From: Sinotaia quadrata
Lineage: Eukaryota; Mollusca; Gastropoda; Architaenioglossa; Viviparidae
Reading direction: 5' to 3'
DNA: 64,000 nucleotides
Assembly (NCBI GenBank): GCA_028829895.1
Contig: CM054181.1
Location: forward strand, 44,508,759 to 44,572,758
In this document: in pieces, positions 1-11,800 of the stretch
Position numbering within the stretch: position 1 is the stretch's first letter
Layout: each line of letters starts with the position of its first letter
Translations under genes and position numbers: made by a program
Notes under the pieces: generated by a model
The model's input: only the letters and a program-made list of their open reading frames with translations
The model's database searches: none
What the model was told of the DNA's origin: nothing

Positions 1-440
1 CATCCTTTTAGATTGGTACAGTATGCACAGCTACTTTCATATAAGTAATATGCAAATAGAAATGTGTGTATGTATGTGTGTGTAACTATGTATGTATGAA
101 AATATGTATGTATATAGTATTGCGTGTTTACTTATATTTATATAAGTACATTTGTATCGTGCATATCATAAATCTCTTTAATATAAATTAATTGTTTCTG
201 AATGTATGTGTGTAAGAATCTAAGAGCGTATATACGTACGATATGTAAGTATACAAGTATAGGCGAATTAGTTTGATTGTATAAATGCATTTCAAGAAAA
301 TAAGACTCCATACATGCCTGAGTTTTAATTATAATTATTGATAATTATCAATATGTCATTGACTTTCGACCTAGTCAAAGACCGTGCTGTAGGTGACATA
401 AATCGTCACTCTATAAAATGCAATGGTCCATTTCTTTTTA

Positions 441-618
441 CGTTTGATAAATCAATAAGAAATGTGATAAATCAATCAGAAATGTGATAAACCAATACGA
501 AATTTGATAAACCAATACGAAATTTGATAAACCAATACGAAATTTAATAAACCAATAAGAAATGTGATAAACCAATGAGAAATTTGATAAACCAATAAGA
601 AATGTGATAAATCAATGG
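441..618. repeat. 20-bp minisatellite, ~9 units
   Basis: Units of the form GAAATTTGATAAACCAATAC, with drift T/G and C/T. Each unit contains AACCAAT. Confidence 0.9.
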
Positions 619-1089
619 TAAATTTTACAATTCTTGTACAGAGCACTCAGACCACCATACATTTTGGATCCGGCCAACCCGTACGCGAACACCCTGGAGG
701 GTATAAGCACCTACGGTATTGCTGATGCTGCCAGAAAAGTATACCAGCGCTTGTAAAAAAAAAAATCTGTAACTTCGCAGACCTTGCAATTGAATGTTCG
801 TTAATTGACTGATATCAAATAATAATTCTGAAATTAACTGCAACTTCAAAGTTACACAGAAAGTGTTAGCAATCCCTTGAATTTGTGTGTATTTTAAAAT
901 GTGCTTAGATGTGAATGTCGCAATTGAAATAATGGGTAATTAATGTGTTATGTGCAGAACTTCCTGTTATGTGAAAAAGTCTTTGATGTTCTTTGTTTAA
1001 AGTAAATTATTTTTATTAATGTCACCTGGCAAGATAGAATTCATTATTATACTTTTAATTTTTTAAGATTACCTTTAGGTCTCTGAAGA

Positions 1090-1215
1090 CAATATTTACT
1101 ACTACTAGTAGTAGTGGTAGTAGACGACAATATTTACTACTAGTAGTAGTAGTGGTAGTAGTAGTTATATTGTTGTTGTTGTTATAATAAAACTACTAGT
1201 AGTAATCTTATTATT
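1090..1215. repeat. TAC/GTA trinucleotide repeat with hairpin potential
   Basis: Two ~45-bp copies of AATATTTACTACTAGTAGTA.. in which TACTAC and GTAGTA face each other; followed by TTG and TAA runs. Confidence 0.7.
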
Positions 1216-1435
1216 ATTATATTCCTAATGTATTACGCAAGCTTTATCTTAATATGTATTTTTTAAACTCGTACGTTACCTCTCAAAAATATTCAATCAA
1301 CTAAGTGTTTAAAAGATTTATTAAAATTTGTTTCTGTCTTATTTTTAAAGTACTTGATTAGGATGAAATAACTATGAATGGAGGTATTTTAAATAATTAA
1401 GAACTAGAATAATTTTCGCAGCATGCGCAACGATT

Positions 1436-1702
1436 ATGTGTGTACATTGACTGTAAACGTATGTCTACAATATATATTATGTGTACATTGACTGTATGTG
1501 TACATTGACTGTAACGTATGTCTACAATATATATTATGTGTACATTGACTGTATCGTATGTCTACAATATATATTATGTGTACATTGACTGTAACGTATG
1601 TCTACAATATATAAATTATGTGTACATTGACTGTAAACGTATGTCTACAATATATATTATGTGTACATTGACTGTAACGTATGTCTACAATATATATTAT
1701 AT
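1436..1702. repeat. ~40-bp minisatellite, ~6 units
   Basis: Unit TGTGTACATTGACTGTAACG + TATGTCTACAATATATATTA. Units differ by single bases or a short deletion. Confidence 0.92.
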
Positions 1703-1910
1703 AAAAATAAATTTATTTGACAGCAGTGTCTATTATAATGTTATGAAAAACACAAAAATATGATAACAATTCTGGTTTATCACTATAATTGGTTATATGC
1801 CAAAAGCACTATTGCTAATAACTATGCTTTACTAATAAAATATGTAATGTATTACAACTTCAAGTTCTACTACTTTGTCAATTACTGTATGTATCCTGCT
1901 TCGCCTGTTT

Positions 1911-2036
1911 CTTCTAATTGTTGTGTTACTGCTACTGTTACTTCTAATTGTTGTGTTACTGCTACTGTTACTTCTAATTGTTGTGTTACTGCTACTGTTA
2001 CTTCTAATTGTAGTGTTACTGCTACTGTTACTTCTG
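1911..2036. repeat. 30-bp minisatellite, ~4 units
   Basis: Unit CTTCTAATTGTTGTGTTACT + GCTACTGTTA. The period is a multiple of three, so it is open in several frames; I treat the frames as artefacts. Confidence 0.9.
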
Positions 2037-2609
2037 GTGTTACATTACTTTTACTATTATTATTATTGCTGTAAGTCGAAGCCTAAAGAGTTCTGGAAAA
2101 ATACCTCTAATTGGTCCAAAGTTGTTTTGACAAATTTGATAAAATAAATGTACTTTGATGGGAGGCAAATATGCTTTACTGTGGAGGTGAGCTGAGTGAG
2201 ACAGTAACTGCGATACCAGTACCTCTCTGTTGCAACATGACCTCCAGCCACACTTACTGCCGCTCGGATATCTGACTACTGGCTGTTCGGACATCAAAGC
2301 TATTTTTTCGGCCCAGATACCAGGTACTGATTAACTAAAAGGGCGACAATTAGTTACCCTGACTGCGTCTCGAGTTCCGTTGTAGTGCATTGATTATCGT
2401 GTCGGAAACAAGATTGGTTTGTGTGCAGTACGTATAGAGTAAAACAAAGCCGTTTCTTAACAGTTCGAGAAATGTCAAAAAGATTGGGCCACTCCTAAAA
2501 TGTTGCTGCCCGACATAAATGACTCTTTTTCTCTTATTCATTGTGACTTATTTGTCTCCATCCATTTCTCTTTTAGTCTATCCATTACTGTTTCTTACTT
2601 AATTTACTA

Positions 2610-2715
2610 GTTTGTGCTCTCTCTCTCTTTCTCTCTCTCAGTCTCGCCCAACCAATCTCTCATTCAATCTGTTTTTCTGTCGCTCAGTCTCTCAATCTTT
2701 CTCTCCTTTCCTTAA

Positions 2716-2758
<43 letters not shown>

Positions 2759-2850
2759 AGTTTTGTGACTTCACTCCATCTATTTCTCTTTCATTCATTC
2801 CAGTATCTGTCTCTCTCTTTGTGCTAAATATTTGTCTCATTCTTTCTCAT
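2610..2850. repeat. CT-rich tract with pure (CT)n core
   Basis: Pure (CT)n at about 2719-2755 inside CT/TTC-rich sequence. Microsatellite. Confidence 0.9.
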
Positions 2851-3088
2851 TCTCGCCCTCTCTGCTTCAATCTACACTTTCTATATATATGCAAGAAACA
2901 GCCATAGCATTTATCACGCTTGGTGGCCTGTCGCCACCTGTGTTTGACTGGATGACTGATTTTAATGTTGTGTATCTGTGTCTAGACAAATTAGAAGTGA
3001 GCTATGATAATGCGGGCACAACAGAAACAAAGTTTGTTTTAGATGGAAATGAAAGGCAAACATATTTTTCATTAAAACATTATTACAG

Positions 3089-3679
3089 ATGAATGCACAC
3101 TCCTGTTGTGCATACACACACACACAGAACTTGTATACAGACACATTTCTACACTAAATACAGGGCAAGTATACAATCTCACAAATGCATACATATCTCT
3201 TGTACATTAGAAATACACACAGACACAAAGACATTTCAATACATGCATTTAGAAGAATTTAACTGCAAACACACAGACGCAGGCACGCGCTCGTACACAC
3301 AACATACACCCAGACTCATATCAAATCCACATTTCGTTGCAATTAAAGTCTGTTATGTCGAATGACGTTTGGTAATGTCATTAATAAACAGGAAGCAACG
3401 GAAAAGAAATATGTATGGAAGCTATTTAATGTAAACTTGATAGACAGTTGGGTATTAGTATCTTTCTTTAACTCAGACCAGGATAGATAGCACCGCTCGC
3501 GCGCTCACACATATTAACACGGCCTCAATACACATTCACATACACAAACACGCACACCCCAAACACATACATTCACATACGCCACACACACACCCACACA
3601 CACAACATATTCACACAGACACATTCCCCATTATACATTCACACACAAACACACGCCCCCCACCCACATCCATATATAC

Positions 3680-3724
<45 letters not shown>

Positions 3725-3860
3725 CCCCCCCCCCGACACACATCATACACACAAAATACACACACGCACCGCGGATCCTGTAGCCTAAGCACAATAACGA
3801 GTCACACAAGAAATGTTTAATACGCTCTTGACACCCCACCCACCCACCCACCAACACGAC
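3089..3860. repeat. CA-rich region with (CA)n and C-run
   Basis: Diffuse ACAC-rich DNA, a pure (CA)n tract at about 3683-3722, then C11 (3724-3734) and CCCA repeats near 3836-3852. Confidence 0.88.
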
Positions 3861-4013
3861 CCGCCACTAGTGTCCGGAATCATTATATTAATTATTTAAG
3901 TGCTTCTAATGCGTCATATTTTAATCAGTTTCAGCCATGTTGTAGTATTTAAAATAAAATGTTCCACTGACTAAATAATGGCTGAAATAGCGCATACTGA
4001 ACAGACTCGGTAG

Positions 4014-4168
4014 CATTAAAAATGGTAAGTGAGCAGTCATTATTGATTAATTTTTTGAAATTTTCTTTAAAGCATTAAAAATGGTAAGTGAGCAGTCAGT
4101 TATTGATTAATAAAAATATTTTCTTTAAAGCATTAAAAATGGTAAGTGAGCAGCCAGTTATTGATTAA
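4014..4168. repeat. ~60-bp tandem repeat, 3 units, each with a splice-donor consensus
   Basis: Unit contains AGCATTAAAAATGGTAAGTG and AGCAGTCAGTTATTGATTAA. ATG|GTAAGTGAG recurs three times. Confidence 0.85.
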
Positions 4169-5461
4169 AGGTGCTTGAAGCTGATACAACATTGCTCTAA
4201 AGTAATAATAAACTTTCCTTTAGAGTTTATTTACGGAATTGTATGTGTATATTACAGAAAGAGAAAATTTGTACAATTTGACCTGATGAAACCGTGAAAT
4301 TCTGTGCATGCTAATGTAGTTCTGACTCGCTCGAAAAGAGAAGATGGAAAAAAATACACCGTATTGATTCTAGCGTACACACTGAATAGCAAAAAACAAT
4401 CTTTATCAAGTCCCTATTTTTTCACAAAACATGTGAGCCCGATATATGTACTTGTGTGTCACCATGACCCGAGTTCTTATTCCAGTCGCTCTGTGGTCGC
4501 ATGTGTGGAAGTTTTTTTGCAATTTTTTTTTATTGTTTTATGTTTTCCCTCTTCTAAATGAGAAATGAAAGTTCAGTCAGTCGACACATAGGCCTAGTCA
4601 CGCGCGCACAAACACACTCACTTGTTAAACACATTTGTCGGTCTGTTAACTTGCAAACTATTCATTTCCACTCATATCTGTCAAACTAATGTTAATTTAT
4701 TTTTTGAACTAAATTGAATGTTCACTACTCTTGCTTGAAAACTTTCCCTGTGAAGGTGAGCACAAAATAACCATTAGAGTACTGATAAAAGGATGATCGG
4801 TCTAGCCCGTTGGCTGTCACTGTTTTCCCTAGTGATAATAGAATGGGTTAGTGTTACTTATTTATAAAGTGATTTTAAAAGATTTGCATTACTCTGTAGT
4901 ATAGAAATGTGCTAAGGAATCTATAAAGTAACTGATTAGTTGTTTTGAATGAATAGTATAACTATAAATAGTGACCCGTTTTTGCGTGACAGCGTTTGTC
5001 CCGCGGACAGCCAACAGACAAGTCTAACAGCATCTAGGACCTAGATTCTAAGCGATTGCGTAAATTGCCGTAAAATGTAGCAAAACCACCAGTATGTCAG
5101 TTGTTTATACCTGTTTCATTCTAGGCATTGATATAAATCATTTCACAAGTATTTACACCTGTTTCTATTTGTTCATAAATATTCACATTTACCTCAGTCA
5201 TTTTACACAGACACTAATTACAGTCATATTGCTGGCAAGTACAAACGAATTGTTTTCAGTACAATAATTATGTTTAAATTACCATAATTCAATTTCACAT
5301 CTACATTTTTATATAATAAAATTTTCATTTGAACAAGTACTTTTACCAACATGTATATGTTCTAAATAATTTATGAGAGACCGAAAAGGAAGAGGAAGTA
5401 GAGAAGGGATGAGGAAGAATGCCCCCGTGTAGATAAACGAACAGTTAGTGCAAGAGATGCA

Positions 5462-5483
5462 ATATATATATATATATATATAT
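5462..5483. repeat. (AT)n microsatellite
   Basis: Pure AT dinucleotide run. Confidence 0.85.
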
Positions 5484-6597
5484 CATGTGTGAAGGTTGCT
5501 TCCCTTTGCCATCATACCCGTACTGTGTAATAGAACACACTGCTGAAACAATTTACAACAAAATATTGAAAATGACAATTGTGATCTATAATTACTACCT
5601 AAATTATCTCTTACGCCTGTCCAACACAATAAAATTCGTGAGAATGTTTTAAATATTTAAATCAAGAACTCATATTTTATTTCAACCAAGAGCACCTGAC
5701 TTATTTCAATCAAAAGCGCACATCTTATTTCAACCATAGAAATCAATGCCTCCCTTGAAAACTTTACAAGGGTGCTTGAGGCCCCTCCTCTCTCATCCTT
5801 GTCGGTGCCAGCACTTTCATTGTCCTAAGCGAACACCAGCAACAACAACAAAATCCAGACAGAGGAAACACAAAGGCAGAAAAATTGAAAAAGACCACCT
5901 CCATACATATGAAGAACGCAAAGGAAAATATCAGCCAAGAGCAGCAAACTGGAAAAGAAGAAAAAAACACCACCAACAACAACAGTAGAACAGATGGCTA
6001 CAATATCAGCAGTGGGGACATTCAATCACCCCATTGCGAACATGATCCAGATAATTTTAGATAATCTTTACTGGACACCGGCTCTAGTCTACACCAACAG
6101 TTAAGAAACGGGAGAAAAATAGCAGCACTATTTCAACACCCAATAATCAACGGAAATCCAGATTACTACAAGCCTCAACCTACCTGACCTACCAAAAGCG
6201 CGAATGCCAAGGACCAACCAGAGAACATCTATCATCATCAGTCATCATCTCAAGTTAACAGCAACATCTTATTTAATCAAAAGCTTACATCTTATATCAA
6301 TCAAGAGCATACATCTTATTTCAATCAAGAGAACACAATGCATAGCAGATCAAATCAGTTTATTGTAAAATCAAAACAAGTTAGACACAAACTGACTTGT
6401 CACTATTTATAATATTTTGCCGTTAAGGATAATTCATTTAAGTCCGTAGATTGTTCACTAAACTATCAGGTGAGTTAAACAAATCATTGTGGTTATGAAA
6501 GACTCTAGTTAGTTAATCAAACAGCAGTTATTACAAAATAATGTAAAACATATTCAGATAGATTTTAACAATAGTGATATTTTCAGAAGTGTGGGTT

Positions 6598-6614
6598 GGG
6601 GGGGGGGGGGGGGG
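6598..6614. repeat. Homopolymer G run (17 G)
   Basis: Uninterrupted G tract followed by purine-rich DNA. Confidence 0.9.
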
Positions 6615-7689
6615 AAGAGAGGGAATGCAGATAATTCTGCCTAAAATTCTCAACACCTCAAAAATATAATACATTTTTCTTTCAGATTAAATATATTTTT
6701 CATTATTTTAAAAAATTAAATTCAAAATGAACAAATAAGCAGAATAGTAAAAGGTAATAGATAATTACACTGAACTTTAATATGTAAAATGTGAATAATT
6801 ATTTACTTAAATACAGGATTGTAAGTTCACATATAGCAATAGGTATTTTTTAAAATAATCATATAATTTTATTTTTATAAAGAATAAATGCAAACAAAAT
6901 TGCACTTGCATAATTAATTTCTTTCTAAAATCTCCTTCTTTCTTTTTCTATCAATTTTATTTTGTTTTATATAGAAACTTTAAAATTTGATGAATCCACT
7001 AAGACCTAAAAAGAACAAATGTTAACTCAATCTTGACTATTTTTTGTACAGAAAATACATTTCATGTGGAATATATAATGGCCAGAGAACGATTATCATC
7101 ACTTGTATAAATTTAAGGAAAGTTTTTAAAAATAGGTGATTTCTATGTGTGAAGTAATTGTCTAGACTCTAGAATATCAAAACATAAGTACTAGATTATT
7201 TCCCTTCTTCCTCTCCAAGCAGATCTCAGAATATTATTTATTTGCAATTTCTCCATGCAAATGTTATATATTCAATTCCTTGATATTATTTGCAACATTA
7301 TTCTATAATGATCTTTGCTATCCTGAAATGCGAGCAGCCTAAAATTGATTCCACTTACGACAAAGACGCCAAGCCACAGCAGTTTCAGTCTTTTGGAAAA
7401 ACAGATTACCAATAATCCTGGATCAGTTCAGATAAAATTGACTTCTAAATAATCATACAAGAGTTTAAACAGAATACCTTAGAACTAACAAAACCATCAG
7501 ATTGAATATCTTCCAGTTAAGATTCCAATCCCAAATTTATTCAGGGATTTGTTGCTCTTTTCTAAATATAGCATTAGTGCATGATTCTTTTAAAAATAAC
7601 AATAATAAACGACTCTCCTCTACAAAACACATTTTACTTTTTATAAATTACAATAGAACAAAGTATGAAAAGCTGTGTACACTGTAAAA

Positions 7690-8060
7690 CTGGGCCAAAT
7701 GCATTGTGCTTTGCAGGTTAACCTGTAGCACACATATAAATATGCGTAGTGAAATATGGGCCAAGCCTTAATACTCACATTAAATGTGAGCCAGGACTTA
7801 ATGCTCATGACAAATGTGTAGTTCTTTAAGGCCAGGACTTAACTCCTATAAATGTGTGTAGTGCTTTGCAAGCCAGCCTCAATATTCACATCAATATATA
7901 TAAAGCTTTGTGGATCAGGCCTTAAAGCTCATATAAATATGTATAGTACTTTGCAAGCCAGGCCTTAACACTATTATAAATATGCAGTGCTTTTTGGGTC
8001 AGGTATTGATACTCATACAAATATGTGTATTGTTTTGAGGGTCTGGCCTTAACATTCATA
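7690..8060. repeat. Degenerate ~60-bp tandem repeat, ~6 units
   Basis: Units of the type ATAAATATGTGTAGTGCTTT + GCAAGCCAGGCCTTAATACTCAT, strongly diverged. Confidence 0.75.
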
Positions 8061-8632
8061 TAAATTCATGAAGTGATTTGCAATATAAGCAATATTCATA
8101 TCAATAAGTCAAAAAATATATAATCTTTACAATAAAGCAACATATGTTAGCATTTAAGGAAAGATGGTTAAGCAATTGAGAAAATATATCCAAATGCAAC
8201 AATTAAAGATATGAACATTTTGTAAGTTTCTACAAAACAAGAATAAAAGCTCAGCAGCTGTTGTTTTATTACATCAGATCGGCACTTCTGCACAATATAA
8301 AAATACTAGAACTGATAAGAGCATTCACCATAAAGACAAATTAGATAGGTCCCTTCTGCACAGCACATTACTTACTAGGTTCTGATTTCAGTCTTTACCA
8401 TAAAACATTTTAGTCATGCTCAGCAGACTCATCGATGATATTTAAAATTATATGACTATAATAAAAAGAATAACTCAATCTCAGCATAGTGTTCTCATTT
8501 ATGATTGTGACAGAATAATGCAATCAAATTATTTCTCCTTAGTTAAGAGGAGTTCTTAAGGGTTGAAAAACTTCCTTGCTTTCACTGGAATTATCAAAAT
8601 GCAAGCCATGAATTATAAAATGCAAGCCAGCA

Positions 8633-8654
8633 TTTATTAGGAATGGCATTTATT
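8633..8654 (-). terminator. Likely AGXT2 polyadenylation signals
   Basis: On the minus strand two AATAAA hexamers occur at 8654-8649 and 8638-8633, about 130-150 nt past the AGXT2 stop codon. That spacing suits a short 3' UTR. No cleavage site can be proven from the sequence. Confidence 0.6.
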
Positions 8655-8781
8655 AAACAAGAGCTGTAATGATGAGTAAAAATAAGCAAAGTCAAGTTCA
8701 ACTGGGTACAATAATGACTTTAACATATATTTTTCATCATGATTCCAAAATGATTTCGATAATGTCCTCAGGAATGTTTCT

Positions 8782-8886
8782 TTATTTTTTGCTGCTGCTA
8801 AAATTTTTTAGAGCTCGCCGCAGGACAGCTATTGCAAAATCAGCATCTGCCTTGGTGATGCACATTGGCGGTTTGATTCTGAAACA
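8782..8886 (-). CDS. AGXT2: AGXT2 terminal coding exon 13 (residues 462-495, stop)
   Basis: Acceptor TCTCAG|TGT. Encodes [19 protein letters not shown], then a basic Ser/Lys-rich tail ending in TAA at 8782-8784. PPMCITK is the near-invariant C-terminal motif of the family. Confidence 0.96.
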   Translation of the reverse strand, partial: CFRIKPPMCITKADADFAIAVLRRALKNFSSSKK

Positions 8887-11800
8887 CTGAGAGAAACATG
8901 AAGGGGAGTTAATTGTACTGGAAAGGAAGAAAGTTATACAAATTTACAATGATTTCATAGATATAAATTCTAATTAAAACTTTCTGAAATTTCCTCCTTC
9001 TCACAAGCATAATGGGTGCATTATAAAATTTACTGACAGCTGTTCTCAAACCAGTATTTGTATGAAAATCGAATAATGGTTATGGTTAAGTGCAAGATGT
9101 AATTTTGGGCCAATGCTGTTGAATGCCATCTAAAATGTTTATGACAATGCTCCAATTTCACATGTTATGTTCCAACAGCTATGGTTTCAGTAGCCTTAAC
9201 CACTCAGAATTATATCTCATGTCAGTTTACATTAATGTTGTAAACAAATCTAGGTCATATTCAATGGTGCAGAATAAAATTTAGTGGAAATGAAGAGTGA
9301 ACAGGCATACAACTGGAAATGTCTCTGAACAGAATTATGCCTGTAAACAGTTATGGACAGACTAAAAGATTATAAATGTATATGGAGACATAACTGTAAA
9401 TGTGTAGGTTCAGATTTATGACTGTAAATGAATATGGACAGACTTATGATTGTAAATGAACATAATCAGATAACTAATAAGGATTGTAAAAGCTCATGAA
9501 GAAGATAAAGATTACAACAGTGCTTGAACAGACTAATGATTGTAAATGTGCATATATAAAGTTATGACTGTAATAATGTATGAATAAACTCATGAAGGTA
9601 AATGTGTAAAACCAGATTTATGACTGTAATGAGGTATGAACAAACTCATGATTATAAATGTGTACAGCTAGAGTTATGACTGTAATGAGGTATGAACAAA
9701 CTCATGATTGTAAATGTGTACAGCTAGAGTTGACTGTAATGAGGTATGAACAAACTCATGATTGTAAATGTGTACAGCTAGAGTTGACTGTAATGAGGTA
9801 TGAACAAACTCATGATTGTAAATGTGTACAGCTAGAGTTATGACTGTAATGAGGTATGAACAGAACAACTATTATAATAGAGCAGGAACATCAGACTCAT
9901 GATTGTAAATTAGCATGGACAAATCTATGACTGTAAATGAGTGTTACATTTCCAGTATTTCTTTATAGACCCTGCCTAGGATTTTGAGGACTTTAAAATG
10001 TTTAGATTAAATTAATTCCTTCTCTCTATCCTACACAGACTGGTTGCTCAAATTATCATTTGACTGAACTTGTTACAAAATGTGTCTTGTAGTGCAGACG
10101 ACAGATTTACGAACTGACAACTTGTGTACAAAGCTGGCTTGGAGTTGTTAAATTCCTCTTAATTAATATGCATTCATTACATCATTCAGCTCAATCGCCC
10201 CCATCCAAACCATGTAATATTAGGTCTATTATGCATAAAAATTTACTACGAAGAGGATTAACAATTAAAAATAAGATTTAATAAGATTTAACAATTAACA
10301 AGATAATCAATATACGAGCGCGAAGTCTAATTCTACTCGGCAATTAAATATATGCTTGTTACAGTTCTTTGAGAAATATGCCATGAAAAATGTTCCTTGT
10401 GATTTTTGGTCAACCAGCTATTACTTAGTTTTTGATTGATGCCACGTGGTTCCAGATCCAGTCCAAACCGGTCCACCTCACTTAATCGTTCGCCAGCAAA
10501 ATGCACACCAGCATAGGTAAAAACTGTCTCTCAGTTATCACGCCGGATGAAGAATGTAAGTGTAGACAAAGGATGTGCAGACCTGCTCATCAACACTTCC
10601 GACAATGGCAGTAGGACTGTAATCGGGGTAGAACTCGACTCAAGGAGTTCAGAACTAGGCATCGAAACTAGGAACCAAGAGCTAGGAACTAGGAACCGAC
10701 CTGAAAACAAGAACGTTTCCATAATCGTTCTGCGTTTAACTTCGCCCAACCTAAGCACGATTCGTATTTAAATGCACTGAGTTAGAAATTCGACTAACGC
10801 GTCATTTACAATTTAGATTTGAAGATATAAATGATTTCACGTATGTTACATTTAACAGTACATGACGTATGAATTACCAAATATTTACAACGTTAAAATT
10901 TAGAGTTCATACAAAGGAACAATTCAAATCGAGCAAAGCGCTTCACAATTTAACATTAAAATTACACGCAATAATTTGAATTACATAGGAAATTCATGTC
11001 ATGCACAGACGCTCCTGGCACTAGTGAATTTAGAGTTATATAAATTAAAGTTACAGTGAAAAGAGTTACAATGATTTATATACAATAACTTATAGGTTTT
11101 GTCATTTACAAGTGAACCGTGCTTAAGCTAAAGTAGCATGAATAGCACAAAATTACATACATGGTTCAAAATGCAAGATACAATTAATAAATGCAGTACC
11201 TTTGCGAGAAGTCGAAGTGTTATCTTCAGAGCAAAATAGCCTCGGTGTTCCTCTATCGACTCACGAATATGCGACGGTACAGGTAGTCGGTACGACGGTC
11301 GCCGTTCTGGATTTCGGAGTGACAATTTTGGGGCGTGTCACTGTATTTATTAAAATGCATAGAGCGCGTCACGTGACAGGTCACGTGGTATGTAGTTGGT
11401 TCGAGAATCTAGACAATGGCCTAAAGTTACATAACGTCCTGACCTCTTTGCTAGAAGCTTCTCGATACTGATGTATCATGGGAGAACTTTAACAAAGGAG
11501 TTTTCAAAATTTAATTTTTGAAAACAGCAAGTGGGTCACGAAGTCATGACACAGATTTTATCAGACTCGTAACAATGAGTATGGATAGAATTTAAGTGTG
11601 ATTGTAAACTGTATATGGAAACACGCATGACTGTTAATATAATTGTTGATGTGCACAGGAAAATCATGATACACAACAGGACATGGCGAGATGTGTTACT
11701 GATAAATTAATTACATTGCCATTCAGTCCACTCTTGCCAAGCAGAACCCCCATGTCTTTGGCATCCTCCCAGATCGCATCCACAGCATCAACAGGCAGGG

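Larger units (their letters stand above)
1..8632. other. Gene-free 3' flank of AGXT2
   Basis: No exon with supporting splice sites or homology was found here. The first 5.5 kb are mostly minisatellites and CA/CT tracts (listed separately). 5650-6350 is CAA-rich, less AT-rich, and could be an old retroposon; its 80-codon frame has no known domain. 6380-7680 is AT-rich unique sequence. Confidence 0.6.

Noticed and set aside
1760..2074. Open frame with a 10-residue repeat
   Set aside because: Follows from a 30-bp minisatellite whose period is divisible by three; several frames are open at once.
4275..4305. CTGATGA...GAAA, possible hammerhead ribozyme core
   Set aside because: No stem II between the two core boxes and no flanking complementarity.
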